Shown here one piece after another: positions 21,897 to 30,155 of a stretch of 39,061 nucleotides of DNA. Each line of letters begins with the position of its first letter. Position 1 is the stretch's first letter. Source of the DNA: Gemmatimonadota bacterium (GTDB taxonomy: Bacteria > Gemmatimonadota > Gemmatimonadetes > Longimicrobiales > Gaopeijiaceae); assembly GCA_022563405.1 (NCBI GenBank), contig JADFNK010000017.1, forward strand, positions 1 to 39,061. Reading direction: 5' to 3'. A program made the translations under genes and the position numbers. Under the pieces are notes generated by a model. That model did no database searches, had not been told where the DNA came from, and saw only the letters and a program-made list of their open reading frames with translations.

Positions 21897-22337
21897 TCAT
21901 CGAGGATCCGGTAGCGGCCGGAGCTCTGGCTCGTCCCCGCGCACGAACCGACTGTGGAGCTCGAGGCGAGGCACGTCTACGACTTCCAGCCACGAACTCG
22001 GGTCCGAACGCGGGTCCTCGTCCCGACGAAGTTCGACGAGCTCGCGGCAGCGAGCCGAGTGGGCGAGCACGGCGTCGACGTCGATACCCAGATAGCATGG
22101 CCGGTACCCGCCCAGCTTCCGCTCCGTCTTCACGAGCTGCGCGCCGACGCCGCGTGGATTGCCCCGCTGCGCGTGTACGAACGCGCTGGCGTAGAGGATC
22201 AAGCCCTGGTAGAAGTCGCTCCCCTCGTCGCGCCATGGGCCCTCGAGCACCTCGTGGCTCTCCCAGTACTCTTGCGCGTTGAACAGCTCGAGAAAGCGGT
22301 GGAGCGCCTGAGGAAGATCCTGAAGGTCATCAGCCAT
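21897..22337 (-). CDS. DUF309-family protein
   Basis: 146 residues from the ATG at 22335-22337. The first 75 residues carry the DUF309 signature: FLELFNAQEYWESHEVLEGPWR, then SDFYQGLILYASAFVHAQRGNPRGVGAQL, an all-helical metal-binding-like domain with conserved Glu, His and Trp whose function is unknown. The rest (CYLGIDVDAVLAHSARCRELVELR and a Pro/Arg-rich tail) is typical of longer family members. Copy B of the dispersed element ends only 18 bases upstream of the start codon, so it may be part of this gene's leader or promoter. No ribosome-binding site is obvious. Confidence 0.9.
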   Translation of the reverse strand: MADDLQDLPQALHRFLELFNAQEYWESHEVLEGPWRDEGSDFYQGLILYASAFVHAQRGNPRGVGAQLVKTERKLGGYRPCYLGIDVDAVLAHSARCRELVELRRDEDPRSDPSSWLEVVDVPRLELHSRFVRGDEPELRPLPDPR

Positions 22338-22355
22338 GTGGGCCCCAGCTTGGAC

Positions 22356-22406
22356 GGATCATCAGTACCGAGGTCAACATCCGAGAGCGGACCGGTAGGC
22401 GCAAGC
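22356..22406 (-). repeat. Dispersed upstream element, copy B
   Basis: Minus-strand order is GCTTGCGCC, a variable stretch with ACCGGT, GCTCTCGGATGTTGACC, then an insertion of about four bases compared with copies A and C, and TGATCC. It lies in the divergent gap between DUF309 (start 22337) and the cyclophilin gene (start 22597), nearer the former. Confidence 0.75.
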
Positions 22407-22596
22407 ACAAATCCTTTAGATCCACTCAGTCGGACCCTACCGTCGATTCACGCGTTGGAGCTCGCGTAGTCGCCCGGTTCCGGTGTGGCCGCCGGGACGC
22501 TATCATGCCGGCGTACTGGGACGGGGCACGGTTGCCCCCCCTAGCAGCCCGCGGTGCCTCCATCAGGGGCTGCCCAACCGAAAGACGAGGGAAACG

Positions 22597-23265
22597 ATGA
22601 GAAAGGCGATGGGCACGACCCGACTTCTCGCGCTCTGCCTGCTCCTGAGCGTCAGCGCATGTGGCGACAACGGGGGGGAGGCCGGGCCGATTGATCTCGC
22701 GGCGGTGAGCACGAACCTCGAGGGCACAGCACCCGACGTCTTCCGGGCCAGGTTCGAGACCAGCAAGGGAGACTTCGTGGTCGAGGTCACGCGTGCCTGG
22801 TCACCTGCGGGAGCTGATCGCTTCTACAATCTCGTGAGTCACGGCTACCTCGACGGCGTGCGCTTCTTCCGCGTCATCGAAGGTTTCATGGCCCAGTTCG
22901 GCATCAACGGCGACCCGGAGCTTGCGGCGCTCCTTCGGGAAGCCAACATCCTGGACGACTCCGTCGTCGTGAGCAACACGCGAGGCAAGATGACCTTCGC
23001 GAAAACGGGCCAACCCAACTCACGCTCGACGCAGATTTTCATCAACTTGGCGCCTAACACGAACCTCGACGCCCTCGGCTTTTCCCCCTTTGGCGAGATC
23101 GTCGAGGGCATGGAAGTCGTGGACCAGCTGTACTCCGGCTACGGAGAGGGGGCACCGGGGGGGAACGGACCGGGTCAGGGCCGCATCCAGGCGGAAGGCA
23201 ATGCCTATCTGAACGCCGAGTTCCCGAACCTCGACTACGTGGAGAGGGCGTCGATCGAAGGCTAG
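22597..23265 (+). CDS. Cyclophilin-type peptidyl-prolyl isomerase lipoprotein
   Basis: 222 residues from the ATG at 22597 with GAGGG 6 bases upstream. The lipoprotein signal ends at VSAC near residue 22. The cyclophilin fold is shown by RFETSKGDFVVEVTRAWSPAGADRFYNLV, DGVRFFRVIEGFMAQFG (the F-F-R-V-I motif including the catalytic Arg), KMTFAKTGQPNSRSTQIFINLAPNTNLDALGFSPFGEIVEGMEVV. It catalyses cis-trans isomerisation of peptidyl-prolyl bonds in periplasmic folding proteins. The C-terminal segment GGNGPGQGRIQAEGNAYL is family typical. It stands at the head of a plus-strand run (IF-2B-like, thioesterase, NHL genes), 52 bases before the next gene. Confidence 0.93.
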   Translation: MRKAMGTTRLLALCLLLSVSACGDNGGEAGPIDLAAVSTNLEGTAPDVFRARFETSKGDFVVEVTRAWSPAGADRFYNLVSHGYLDGVRFFRVIEGFMAQFGINGDPELAALLREANILDDSVVVSNTRGKMTFAKTGQPNSRSTQIFINLAPNTNLDALGFSPFGEIVEGMEVVDQLYSGYGEGAPGGNGPGQGRIQAEGNAYLNAEFPNLDYVERASIEG

Positions 23266-23317
23266 CCACTTCGGACGAAGGGACGCCTTCAGCGAAAGAG
23301 GGACGGGACGCTCGACC

Positions 23318-24280
23318 ATGGACACAGATCAACGCCTGGACGCCCTGGTAGCGCCCCTCCGCGCAGATGTCGAGTCTGGCTCATCGGCGCTCGGAAGGAT
23401 GGCCGCGGAAGTGCTTGGTCGAGCCGCGATGGATGCACAGGCCGGCTCGCTCGAGGAGTACCGCTTGCAGTTGAACGAGCTATCCGTGAAGGTGCTCGAC
23501 GCGCAACCAGCGATGGCGACGCTGGTCACGCTCGTGCGAGACGTGCTCACCTCCGTGGAAGCCTCCGCAGATCTCGAGGCCGCTCGCCACGCCGTTGTCC
23601 GAACCGCCGAAGCGTTCGGGAGCGGTCTCGAGTCGCGGGTCGAGTCCGTCGCCACACGCGCCGCGGCGTTGATTCCATCGGGAGCTACCGTGGCCACGAT
23701 CTCGTCTTCTTCGACCGTGCAGGCGACGCTGACCCATGAGGGGGCGCGGGCCGTCGGGCAGGTGATCTGCTTCGAGAGCCGGCCGATGCGGGAGGGAGAG
23801 ATCCTCGCCACCGCCCTGGCGAAGGCGGGGGTGGCGGTGACGTTTGCCGTCGACGCCGCCGCCTCGACGCTCATGGGCGAGTGCGACACGGTGCTGCTGG
23901 GTGCGGACTCGATCGGCGACCTGGGAGTCGTGAACAAGATCGGCTCGGCCGGATTGGTCGACGCTGCGATCAGACAGGGGGTGCCGGTCATGGTGGTATC
24001 CGATGAAACGAAGATCCTGCCGACCGGATTCCCTCAGCACCTCACAGACGACCGTCCCCCCGAGGAAGTGTGGAGGGCACCAGCGGGTGTGCGCGTGTGG
24101 AATCGGTACTTCGAACCGTTCGAGCTCGAGCGGGTGACGATGGTGGTGACCGAGTCGGACGCACTCACTCCAGCGGAAGTCGAAGAACTGCGCGAAGGCA
24201 TCGTGCTGCCGCCGGGCCTCCAGGCGTGGGCCGACGACCGCGCGCGTCGGTCACCCGCGCATCGGACACCAGAGGTGTAA
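23318..24280 (+). CDS. IF-2B alpha-like protein (sugar-phosphate isomerase superfamily)
   Basis: 320 residues from the ATG at 23318. It belongs to the eIF-2B alpha/beta/delta superfamily, which includes ribose-1,5-bisphosphate isomerase and methylthioribose-1-phosphate isomerase. The superfamily's active region is visible as SSSSTVQATL, CFESRPMREGEILATALAKAG, TLMGECDTVLLGADSIGDLGVVNKIGS and the following PVMVVSDETK. In bacteria such proteins act on phosphorylated sugars or nucleosides and are not translation factors. Which sugar is not evident; the GADSI and NKIGS motifs match the general isomerase site. The N-terminal 100 residues form the usual helical domain. Only 7 bases separate it from the hotdog thioesterase gene, so the two are coupled. 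Confidence 0.88.
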   Translation: MDTDQRLDALVAPLRADVESGSSALGRMAAEVLGRAAMDAQAGSLEEYRLQLNELSVKVLDAQPAMATLVTLVRDVLTSVEASADLEAARHAVVRTAEAFGSGLESRVESVATRAAALIPSGATVATISSSSTVQATLTHEGARAVGQVICFESRPMREGEILATALAKAGVAVTFAVDAAASTLMGECDTVLLGADSIGDLGVVNKIGSAGLVDAAIRQGVPVMVVSDETKILPTGFPQHLTDDRPPEEVWRAPAGVRVWNRYFEPFELERVTMVVTESDALTPAEVEELREGIVLPPGLQAWADDRARRSPAHRTPEV

Positions 24281-24287
24281 TACACAC

Positions 24288-24770
24288 ATGACCTCCGCCC
24301 CCCTCGACGAACATCGTGAGGTCGTGCATCCCGAGTGGATCGACGACAACGGCCATTTCAACATGGGCTACTACATGGTGGCCTTCGACCGAACCACCGA
24401 CACCTGGCTCGACCACATCGGCCTGACCGCCCTCGAAAGGGAGCGGTCGGGTGTCACCACCTTCACACTCGAATCACACACCAACTACCTACGGGAGTTG
24501 CTAGAGGGTGACCCGCTGCGAATTACGACGAGGCTGCTCGCATACGACCAGAAGCGGATCCACTACATCCACGAGATGTACCACGCGACCGACGGGTTCC
24601 TGGCCGCCACCAACGAGCTCATGTCTCTTCACGTGAGCCTGGCGACACGACGTGCGGCGCCAATGTCGGAGGAGGTACTCGCTCGGCTAGCGGACGTCTT
24701 GAGCCTGCACGAGACCCTACCGGTTCCTCCACAGGTCGGGCGCCACATCGGACTCGACTCCGGGTCTTGA
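24288..24770 (+). CDS. Hotdog-fold thioesterase (betainyl-CoA thioesterase-like)
   Basis: 160 residues from the ATG at 24288, 7 bases after the preceding stop. The motif VVHPEWIDDNGHFNMGYYMVAFD (an Asp-Asn-Gly-His helix start with the catalytic acid) and TLESHTNYLRELLEGDPLRITTRLLAYDQKRIHYIHEMYHATDGFLAATNELMSLHVSL fit the 4HBT-type thioesterases close to the betainyl-CoA / carnitine-pathway thioesterase CdhB. It would hydrolyse an acyl-CoA to the acid and CoA in the cytoplasm. A role in carnitine use is not supported by neighbours, since no carnitine dehydrogenase or keto acid cleavage enzyme is present. Two GC-rich hairpins follow immediately. Confidence 0.88.
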   Translation: MTSAPLDEHREVVHPEWIDDNGHFNMGYYMVAFDRTTDTWLDHIGLTALERERSGVTTFTLESHTNYLRELLEGDPLRITTRLLAYDQKRIHYIHEMYHATDGFLAATNELMSLHVSLATRRAAPMSEEVLARLADVLSLHETLPVPPQVGRHIGLDSGS

Positions 24771-24773
24771 GGT

Positions 24774-24822
24774 CTGGCGCGGGGCTGGCGCCAGAGGGGG
24801 GTTGGGGCTTCAATTCCCAACC
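24774..24822 (+). terminator. Pair of hairpins after the thioesterase gene
   Basis: First hairpin: CTGGCGC (24774-24780), loop GGGGCTG, GCGCCAG (24788-24794). Second: GGTTGGG (24800-24806), nine-base loop, CCCAACC (24816-24822). They start four bases after the stop and precede the NHL gene. There is no T-run, so they may stall or stabilise the transcript rather than form a textbook terminator. Confidence 0.45.
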
Positions 24823-24875
24823 TGCTCTCGGGTGAGGGTATCGGCCCGAGCATCCACGGCAAGGAGGTCGTCACC

Positions 24876-25994
24876 GTGAAGAACCGGTTTTGGCGGACCC
24901 TAACGCTGCTCCGCACGGCGCTGCTCCCCCTAGCGATTGCTCTGCTGTGCACCACTTCGCCGGGCGTCGTCTCGGCCGCGGCGGTGCTTCAGGACGTGGC
25001 CAGCTATCGGCTGGTCGATGACTGGCCGCGCTACCCGAGCGACATGGTGTTCGAGATGGGCACGGGCATCGCGGCGGACGCCGAGGGGATCATCTACACG
25101 ATCTCGCGTGACGTCGACCACTGGGCGGCCCATCCCCTGGCGATGACCCGGTACCGAGGCAGCGGCACGATCGCCAGGTGGGACAGGCGAGGCCGGTTCC
25201 TCGGCACGTTCGCCGACGATCAGGAGTTTATCGGACCGCACTCGATCTATGTCGACCCAAACGGCTTCGTCTGGGTCGCCGACCGGGAGGGGCATCAGAT
25301 CGTCAAGCTGACACCGGAGGGTGAAGAGGTGTTCTCGCTCGGTGAGTACGGCAGGTTCGGCAACGACGAGGGCCATTTCAACGGCCCGACCGGCGTCGCC
25401 TTTCTTCCCGACGGCCGTTTCGTCGTGTCCGACGGCTACTGGAACTCACGATTGGTCTGGTTCGATGAAGACGGCAACTACCTCAAGGAGGTCGGTGAGC
25501 TAGGGAACGGGCCGGGCCAACTCGCAGCGGTTCACTCCGTAGCGCTCGATCCGGACGGAAACCTCATCGTGGGGAACGTGTGCGGTACGGCGCTACACCC
25601 TTACGTGACCGCACCCGGTCAGATCGCTCCCGAGCGCCTCCGGCCGATGCCGAACTGCCAGAGCCGCTTCGACGTGTTCACGGCGGAGGGCGAGTATGTG
25701 GGAGTCTACGAACCTGTGCCGGAGCCGGGGCTGCCGCTGAGCGTCGCCGTGTACGGCGACAGGGTCTACCTCAGCGTGACTGGTGCAGCACGGGGCCGGC
25801 AGGATCTCGTGATCGTAGACGCCGGCACCGGTGAGGTGGTCGACCGCATCAGCAGCGCCAACGTCTACGTGCACCAGATGGCGATGGACCCGAACGGGGA
25901 CATCTACATCGCGTCGGTCTACCCGGAGCACGGAGGTGAGGAGCGCGGAATCGAGGGGCCGTCGTTCGTGCGGTGGGCAAGATCCAGGAGATAG
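24876..25994 (+). CDS. Exported NHL-repeat beta-propeller protein
   Basis: 372 residues from a GTG at 24876 with AAGGAGG upstream. Residues 1-36 are a signal peptide (LLPLAIALLCTTSPGVVSAA). NHL-type repeats follow: GTGIAADAEGIIYTISRDVDH, GPHSIYVDPNGFVWVADREGHQIVKLTPEG, FNGPTGVAFLPDGRFVVSDGYWNSRLVWFDEDGNYL, AAVHSVALDPDGNLIVGNVCG, FDVFTAEGEYVGVYEPV and MAMDPNGDIYIASVYPE, about six blades with the usual h-x-V-D-x-x-G-x-h-x-V-A-D pattern. Peptidylglycine-lyase-like enzymes and simple scaffolds share this fold; no catalytic residues of the lyase are identifiable, so only the fold is called. It is convergent with the double-cupin gene. Confidence 0.92.
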   Translation: MKNRFWRTLTLLRTALLPLAIALLCTTSPGVVSAAAVLQDVASYRLVDDWPRYPSDMVFEMGTGIAADAEGIIYTISRDVDHWAAHPLAMTRYRGSGTIARWDRRGRFLGTFADDQEFIGPHSIYVDPNGFVWVADREGHQIVKLTPEGEEVFSLGEYGRFGNDEGHFNGPTGVAFLPDGRFVVSDGYWNSRLVWFDEDGNYLKEVGELGNGPGQLAAVHSVALDPDGNLIVGNVCGTALHPYVTAPGQIAPERLRPMPNCQSRFDVFTAEGEYVGVYEPVPEPGLPLSVAVYGDRVYLSVTGAARGRQDLVIVDAGTGEVVDRISSANVYVHQMAMDPNGDIYIASVYPEHGGEERGIEGPSFVRWARSRR

Positions 25995-26060
25995 GCTGAA
26001 ACGGTCCTCGCCAACTCCAGACTGAGCCCCCGGTCCGTGCCGCTCGATCGCGGCCTCGTT

Positions 26061-26978
26061 CTAACCTTCGAACGCGGGAACCCGTACGAGCACGTAGGTT
26101 ATGTGCCCGCCGTCCGGCACCAGATAGGCGTGAGGGGTTCTGGCCGGAATGTGGAGTACGTCGCCCGCGGCCACGGGATATCGCGATCCACCGTCAATCG
26201 CGGAGCCAGCGGCGTTCGACCGGCCGATCATCTCTCCGCCCACAAGCATGGTCCCCTCCCCGCTTTGTACAAACACGACATCGATAATGTCGTCGTGCAA
26301 CTCGGGCCTTCCGTCCCCGTCCCGACGAATGAATCGAAAACGATGTGACGAACCCCCTTCGCCGTAGTCGGCGAGCGTCTCGCGGGCCGAGCCATCCGCA
26401 CGCACGCGGGTCGCAAGGGCCCCATCCCGCTCGTCCAGTTCGGTAGAGGTCCACATGCCGAATCCCGGCGGATCCAGCTGAGGTGCCGGCCCGTCGGGAA
26501 CGGCCACTACTTCGCCAACATAGGCCGGGACTCGCACGAGCAAGTACGTTATGTGTCCGGCATCCGGGACGAGATAGGCGTGAGGTGTCCCGGCCGGAAT
26601 TCGGAGTACGTCGCCGGCGCTCACAGGATACCGCAAACCACCTGTAATCGCCGTGCCGAGGTCGCCCCTGCGGCCGAGCATTTCGCCGCCCACCAGCAGG
26701 ATTCCCTCTCCGCTCTGGATGTAGACGACGTCGTCGATGTCGTCATGCTGCTCCGGCCTTCCGTCTCCATCTCGACGAATGAAGCGGAAGCGATGTGCTC
26801 CGGACGGGTTGCCGTAATCGGCAAGCGTCTCACGGGCGGAGTCATCCGGCCCCACCCTCGTGCCGAGGGCCGAACTCCGCTCCTCCAGCTCCGAAGAGTC
26901 CCACACGACGAATCCAGGCGGGTCGGCCTGGAGGACCGGCGCGAGAACGAGAGCAACCGCCAAGAAGGAAGGTGCCAC
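26061..26978 (-). CDS. Exported double-cupin protein with a recent internal duplication
   Basis: 305 residues from a GTG at 26976-26978, with AGGAGG 13 bases upstream, overlapping the end of the preceding gene's trailer. A short signal peptide (FLAVALVLAPVLQA) leads into two near-identical cupin halves, about residues 19-155 and 168-305, each with DPPGF, ARETLADYG, HRFRFIRRDGDGRPE, HDDI-DVV-IQSGEG--LVGGEM, RYPV-AGDVL-IPA-TPHAYLVPD-GHITY-LVRVPA. The likely metal residues (His in HDD, Glu, the TPHAYL His) are kept in both halves. Such bicupins occur among oxygenases and sugar-acid isomerases. It is the last gene of the quinoprotein dehydrogenase operon, 18 bases after the PDLQG paralogue. The strong similarity between halves at both the DNA and protein level indicates a recent duplication. 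Confidence 0.9.
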   Translation of the reverse strand: MAPSFLAVALVLAPVLQADPPGFVVWDSSELEERSSALGTRVGPDDSARETLADYGNPSGAHRFRFIRRDGDGRPEQHDDIDDVVYIQSGEGILLVGGEMLGRRGDLGTAITGGLRYPVSAGDVLRIPAGTPHAYLVPDAGHITYLLVRVPAYVGEVVAVPDGPAPQLDPPGFGMWTSTELDERDGALATRVRADGSARETLADYGEGGSSHRFRFIRRDGDGRPELHDDIIDVVFVQSGEGTMLVGGEMIGRSNAAGSAIDGGSRYPVAAGDVLHIPARTPHAYLVPDGGHITYVLVRVPAFEG

Positions 26979-26996
26979 TATGATGAGGGGCCTCCT

Positions 26997-28076
26997 TCAG
27001 TCACGTCTGGAGTCGGTCGCTTCCTGCGCTGCCATTCTCTCCTGATAACGCGCGCCTCTCAAGACGTTCTCGAGCCCGTAATTGCCCTCCTGGCAGGCGT
27101 ACTCGTAGAGATTCTCGTTCAACGCGGTCATCGGGATCTGTCCTCCCCAGGACTCCGTGTACACCGTCGGATCGTCAACCGTGAACTCGTAAAGGATCGT
27201 CTCTTCGTCGACCCTGCTGAAGCGTTCAGTCACCCTCATCTGCTCCGAAGGGTGGGGGTCCTGGCCCCCGAACAACGTCGCAATCACGTTGGCGGAGAAC
27301 TCCTGTCGTGGGTTCATGTTCGTGGTCTCGACCACGAGTACGTCGCCTTCCCACCGGCCCCAAGAGTCGCCGAACCACGGACGGATGTGTGGGGGCAGCC
27401 GCGGGCCATCACCGATTCGGATGATCCGCGCGTCGTGGACCATCTCCGTCATGATCAACACGTGATCGGGCGTCTGCACGATCGTGTAGTTGCTGTTGTA
27501 GCCCGTGGTGGGGAGCATGGGCGGACCGGCAGGAGAACCGTACGAAGCGATGCAGCGTTCCGCGATGGGTCTCAACTCCGGGTGGTCGAATTCCTCGAAT
27601 TGGCCCTTCAGGTCCCGGGCTTCCTGGATCTGCCTCTCGCCCTCTGGCGTAAACGCGGGAATCCGGCCGTTGGACGGAAACGTGATGAGCGAGGTCCTGG
27701 CTTCGCCGTTGACGACCGCTACCCGGTGACCGAACTCGAAATAGACGTTGTTGTAAGCGCCGACGTCCTGGCCCGCTTGTGGGGCAGGGCGGTTCGGGTC
27801 GCTCGGCTGTTCGCCAGCGACGAAACGGGCCACAGATCCTTGTTCGATCTGGGCGACCTGCTCGGGCGTGTAGACCGGACCCTGTCCCGCCTGACGTTCG
27901 AGCGTAGTCAGCGTCTGGTTCGTCCAGTTCCCCTGAAGATCGGGACGGCCGTCGGGCGTTCTGGGGACTTCCCACTCTGCGTTGGAGGTTCGAGCTTGCG
28001 CCGCCGCGGTCGAGACGACACCCGGCGCTGCGATTGCACAAAGAACGGCCAGAACCACTCCCATACGATTGCTCAT
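26997..28076 (-). CDS. Secreted protein of the RTPDGRPDLQG family, copy 2
   Basis: 359 residues from the ATG at 28074-28076, chosen for its GGAGG 5 bases upstream; an ATG 12 bases earlier overlaps the dehydrogenase stop (TAATG) and could couple translation. Residues 1-27 form a signal peptide (VVLAVLCAIAAPGVVSTAAAQ). The protein is a close paralogue of the one at 1388-2458, with all blocks kept (RTPDGRPDLQGNW, SYGSPAGPPMLPTTGYNSNY, RPWFGDSWGRWEGDVLVVET, ACQEGNYGLENVLRGARYQ). The DNA similarity starts right at the ribosome-binding site and ends at the stop. Its position between a PQQ dehydrogenase and a double cupin suggests involvement with oxidised products, but no activity is known. Downstream it leads directly into the cupin gene without a terminator, unlike copy 1. 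Confidence 0.9.
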   Translation of the reverse strand: MSNRMGVVLAVLCAIAAPGVVSTAAAQARTSNAEWEVPRTPDGRPDLQGNWTNQTLTTLERQAGQGPVYTPEQVAQIEQGSVARFVAGEQPSDPNRPAPQAGQDVGAYNNVYFEFGHRVAVVNGEARTSLITFPSNGRIPAFTPEGERQIQEARDLKGQFEEFDHPELRPIAERCIASYGSPAGPPMLPTTGYNSNYTIVQTPDHVLIMTEMVHDARIIRIGDGPRLPPHIRPWFGDSWGRWEGDVLVVETTNMNPRQEFSANVIATLFGGQDPHPSEQMRVTERFSRVDEETILYEFTVDDPTVYTESWGGQIPMTALNENLYEYACQEGNYGLENVLRGARYQERMAAQEATDSRRD

Positions 28077-28087
28077 TTCAACCTCCA

Positions 28088-30085
28088 TTAAGGCAGTCTG
28101 AGTGCGATCATCTCCGGCACCCCACCGGGCCCCTCGCCGGCGATCGTCAAGGCGATGTACTGCATCCCCTCGTGCATATAGGTCATGGGGGTTCCAAGGG
28201 CGCGTGCAGGAAGATCGACGGACCCGACAATCTCGCCGGTGGCCTTGTCGCGCGCCACGAGCCGGGGCCCGCCTTCGGTACCCCCAGCCGTCAGGGCGCT
28301 CACCATCAACGTGCGGGTCAGCACGGGTCCGCCACGTCCGTCGCCGCCCAACGGGGGCAGATCGAGGTCGCGGAGCAGCTCGTGGTTGCGGAGCCGGTCG
28401 CCGTCACCGTTCGGCTGCATCCACGCGTGTTCGCCCTTGTTGAGATCGATGGCGGTGATCCGCGAATACGGTGGCTTGAGCAGCGGTAGGCCCCGTGGCA
28501 TCTCGGGCCGCGTGCCTGTGGCGCCGAAGCTCACTTGGGTCAACCGGAGATTGCCACCGTCTGCCGTGTCGGGGGTGTGGTACTTCATCACCGTGAAGCC
28601 GTTCACAGAAGGCACGTAGAGGAGCCCCGTCTCGGGATCCACGCCGGCTCCAGACCAGCTGGCCGCGCCTCCGATGGGAGGTCGCTGAATCGTCCCCTGC
28701 AACCCACCCTCGATGCTCATCATCGGCGGCGTGAAGATCGGCCCCATCCTGAAGTTCTGGACCTGTTCCAGCGCCATCGCGCGGAGCTCGGGCGTGAAGT
28801 CTATCAGATCGTCCGTGCTGAAGCCCTGATCCTCGAACGGAGGCGGCTTCGTCGGGAACGGCTGGGTGGGCGAGAGCACCTCACCTTCCAGGTCGGTATA
28901 CGTATCCACCCGACGCTCTTCGATCGGCCAGACCGGCTCCCCCGTCTCGCGGTCGAACACATAAGTGAACCCCTGTTTGCTCACCTGAGCGATCGCCTTT
29001 ATGGGACGGCCGTCGACGGTGATGTCGATCAAGTTCGGCGCGGCGGGAAAGTCGTAGTCCCAGACTCCGTGATGGACCGCCTGGAAGTGCCACACCCGCT
29101 CGCCGGTCTCCACGTCGACAGCGACCAGACTTTCGGCGAACAGGTTGTCGCCCAAGCGGTGGCCGCCATAGTAGTCGCTGGTGGGCGTCCCGGTCGGCAG
29201 GTAGACGATGCCGAGCTCCTCGTCGGCACTGAGCATCGCCCAAACGTTGGTGTTGCCCGAGTACCGCCACGATTCGTTCAGCCAGGTCTCGACGCCAAAG
29301 TCGCCCTCTTGGGGCACGGTTCGGAAGATCCACTTGGTCTCGCCGGTTCGCGCGTCCACGCCCTTCAGCCAGCCGGGCGGCGCCTCTTTACGAACCGCGT
29401 AGTCCGTGATGATGGTCGGGGTGATGACGACGTCGTTTACGACGATCGGTGGGGACCCGACCCCCATCAGGTTGCGACCGCGAGGGTCGGTCTCTCCACG
29501 ATTGGCTCGCGGGATATCCTCCATGAGATCGTGGCGGCCCTCGTTGCCGAAGGCGAGCGCCGGCTGACCCGTCTCGGCATCGACCGCGACCAGGTACCCG
29601 TCGCTCGTACCCCAGAAGATTCTGGCTTCCTGCCCGTCCGACCAGTACGCCAAGCCGCGGGTCCGGTAGGCGTGCGTCGGCACGCCGCGCAGGTAGGCCT
29701 CGGGATCGTGCACCCAGAGCGTTTCGCCGGTGCCGGCGTCGACGGCGGCCGCCTGATGCAGCGCGGTCGCAATGTACATCACCCCCCCGATCATCAGTGG
29801 CGTCGCCTGGAGCCCCCCGATCGACATCGACGGGATCTCCTCTCGCAGCGCTTCGAGATCGAGCAACGCATCGACCGACTGCCATCTCCACGCGACTTGG
29901 AGGTCGCTGAAGTTGGTGGCGTCGATCTGATCCAGCGGAGAGTACTTGGTACTCCCGAGGTCGCCGCCATAACTCCGCCACTCGCCGTTGGTGGCGCCGT
30001 ATTGGGCCAGCGCAGCGGCAGGCACGATCAGCATCGCACAACACAAGGCGGCGGAGACGCCTGTTGGCTTCCAGATCCTAGACAT
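28088..30085 (-). CDS. PQQ-dependent dehydrogenase (quinoprotein, glucose-dehydrogenase-like)
   Basis: 665 residues from the ATG at 30083-30085 with GGAGG 6 bases upstream; residues before it in the same frame are ignored. A signal peptide ends AALAQ (about residue 28). The eight-bladed quinoprotein propeller is clear: WRSYGGDLGSTKYSPLDQID, VDAGTGETLWVHDP, IFWGTSDGYLVAVDAETGQP, VGSPPIVVNDVVI, GWLKGVDARTGETKWIF, NTNVWAMLSADEELGIVYLPTG, VAVDVETGERVWHFQAVHHGVWDYDFP, TYVFDRETGEPVWPIEER and GAASWSGAGVDPETGLLYVP. It oxidises a sugar or alcohol in the periplasm with PQQ and passes electrons to quinone; no CxxCH haem is present. The substrate is not determined. It is the first gene of a three-gene unit. 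PQQ biosynthesis genes are not in the window. Confidence 0.95.
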   Translation of the reverse strand: MSRIWKPTGVSAALCCAMLIVPAAALAQYGATNGEWRSYGGDLGSTKYSPLDQIDATNFSDLQVAWRWQSVDALLDLEALREEIPSMSIGGLQATPLMIGGVMYIATALHQAAAVDAGTGETLWVHDPEAYLRGVPTHAYRTRGLAYWSDGQEARIFWGTSDGYLVAVDAETGQPALAFGNEGRHDLMEDIPRANRGETDPRGRNLMGVGSPPIVVNDVVITPTIITDYAVRKEAPPGWLKGVDARTGETKWIFRTVPQEGDFGVETWLNESWRYSGNTNVWAMLSADEELGIVYLPTGTPTSDYYGGHRLGDNLFAESLVAVDVETGERVWHFQAVHHGVWDYDFPAAPNLIDITVDGRPIKAIAQVSKQGFTYVFDRETGEPVWPIEERRVDTYTDLEGEVLSPTQPFPTKPPPFEDQGFSTDDLIDFTPELRAMALEQVQNFRMGPIFTPPMMSIEGGLQGTIQRPPIGGAASWSGAGVDPETGLLYVPSVNGFTVMKYHTPDTADGGNLRLTQVSFGATGTRPEMPRGLPLLKPPYSRITAIDLNKGEHAWMQPNGDGDRLRNHELLRDLDLPPLGGDGRGGPVLTRTLMVSALTAGGTEGGPRLVARDKATGEIVGSVDLPARALGTPMTYMHEGMQYIALTIAGEGPGGVPEMIALRLP

Positions 30086-30155
30086 CGCTTCCTCCGGGCT
30101 CGTCACCGGTCCCGAGTCGGGGCCGGGGTTTCACAGATGGTGTGGGCGCACTCCG

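Noticed and set aside
26553-28091. 512-residue plus-strand open frame opposite the cupin and PDLQG genes
   Set aside because: Antisense artefact of third-position GC bias; shows no recognisable domain and crosses two genes on the other strand.
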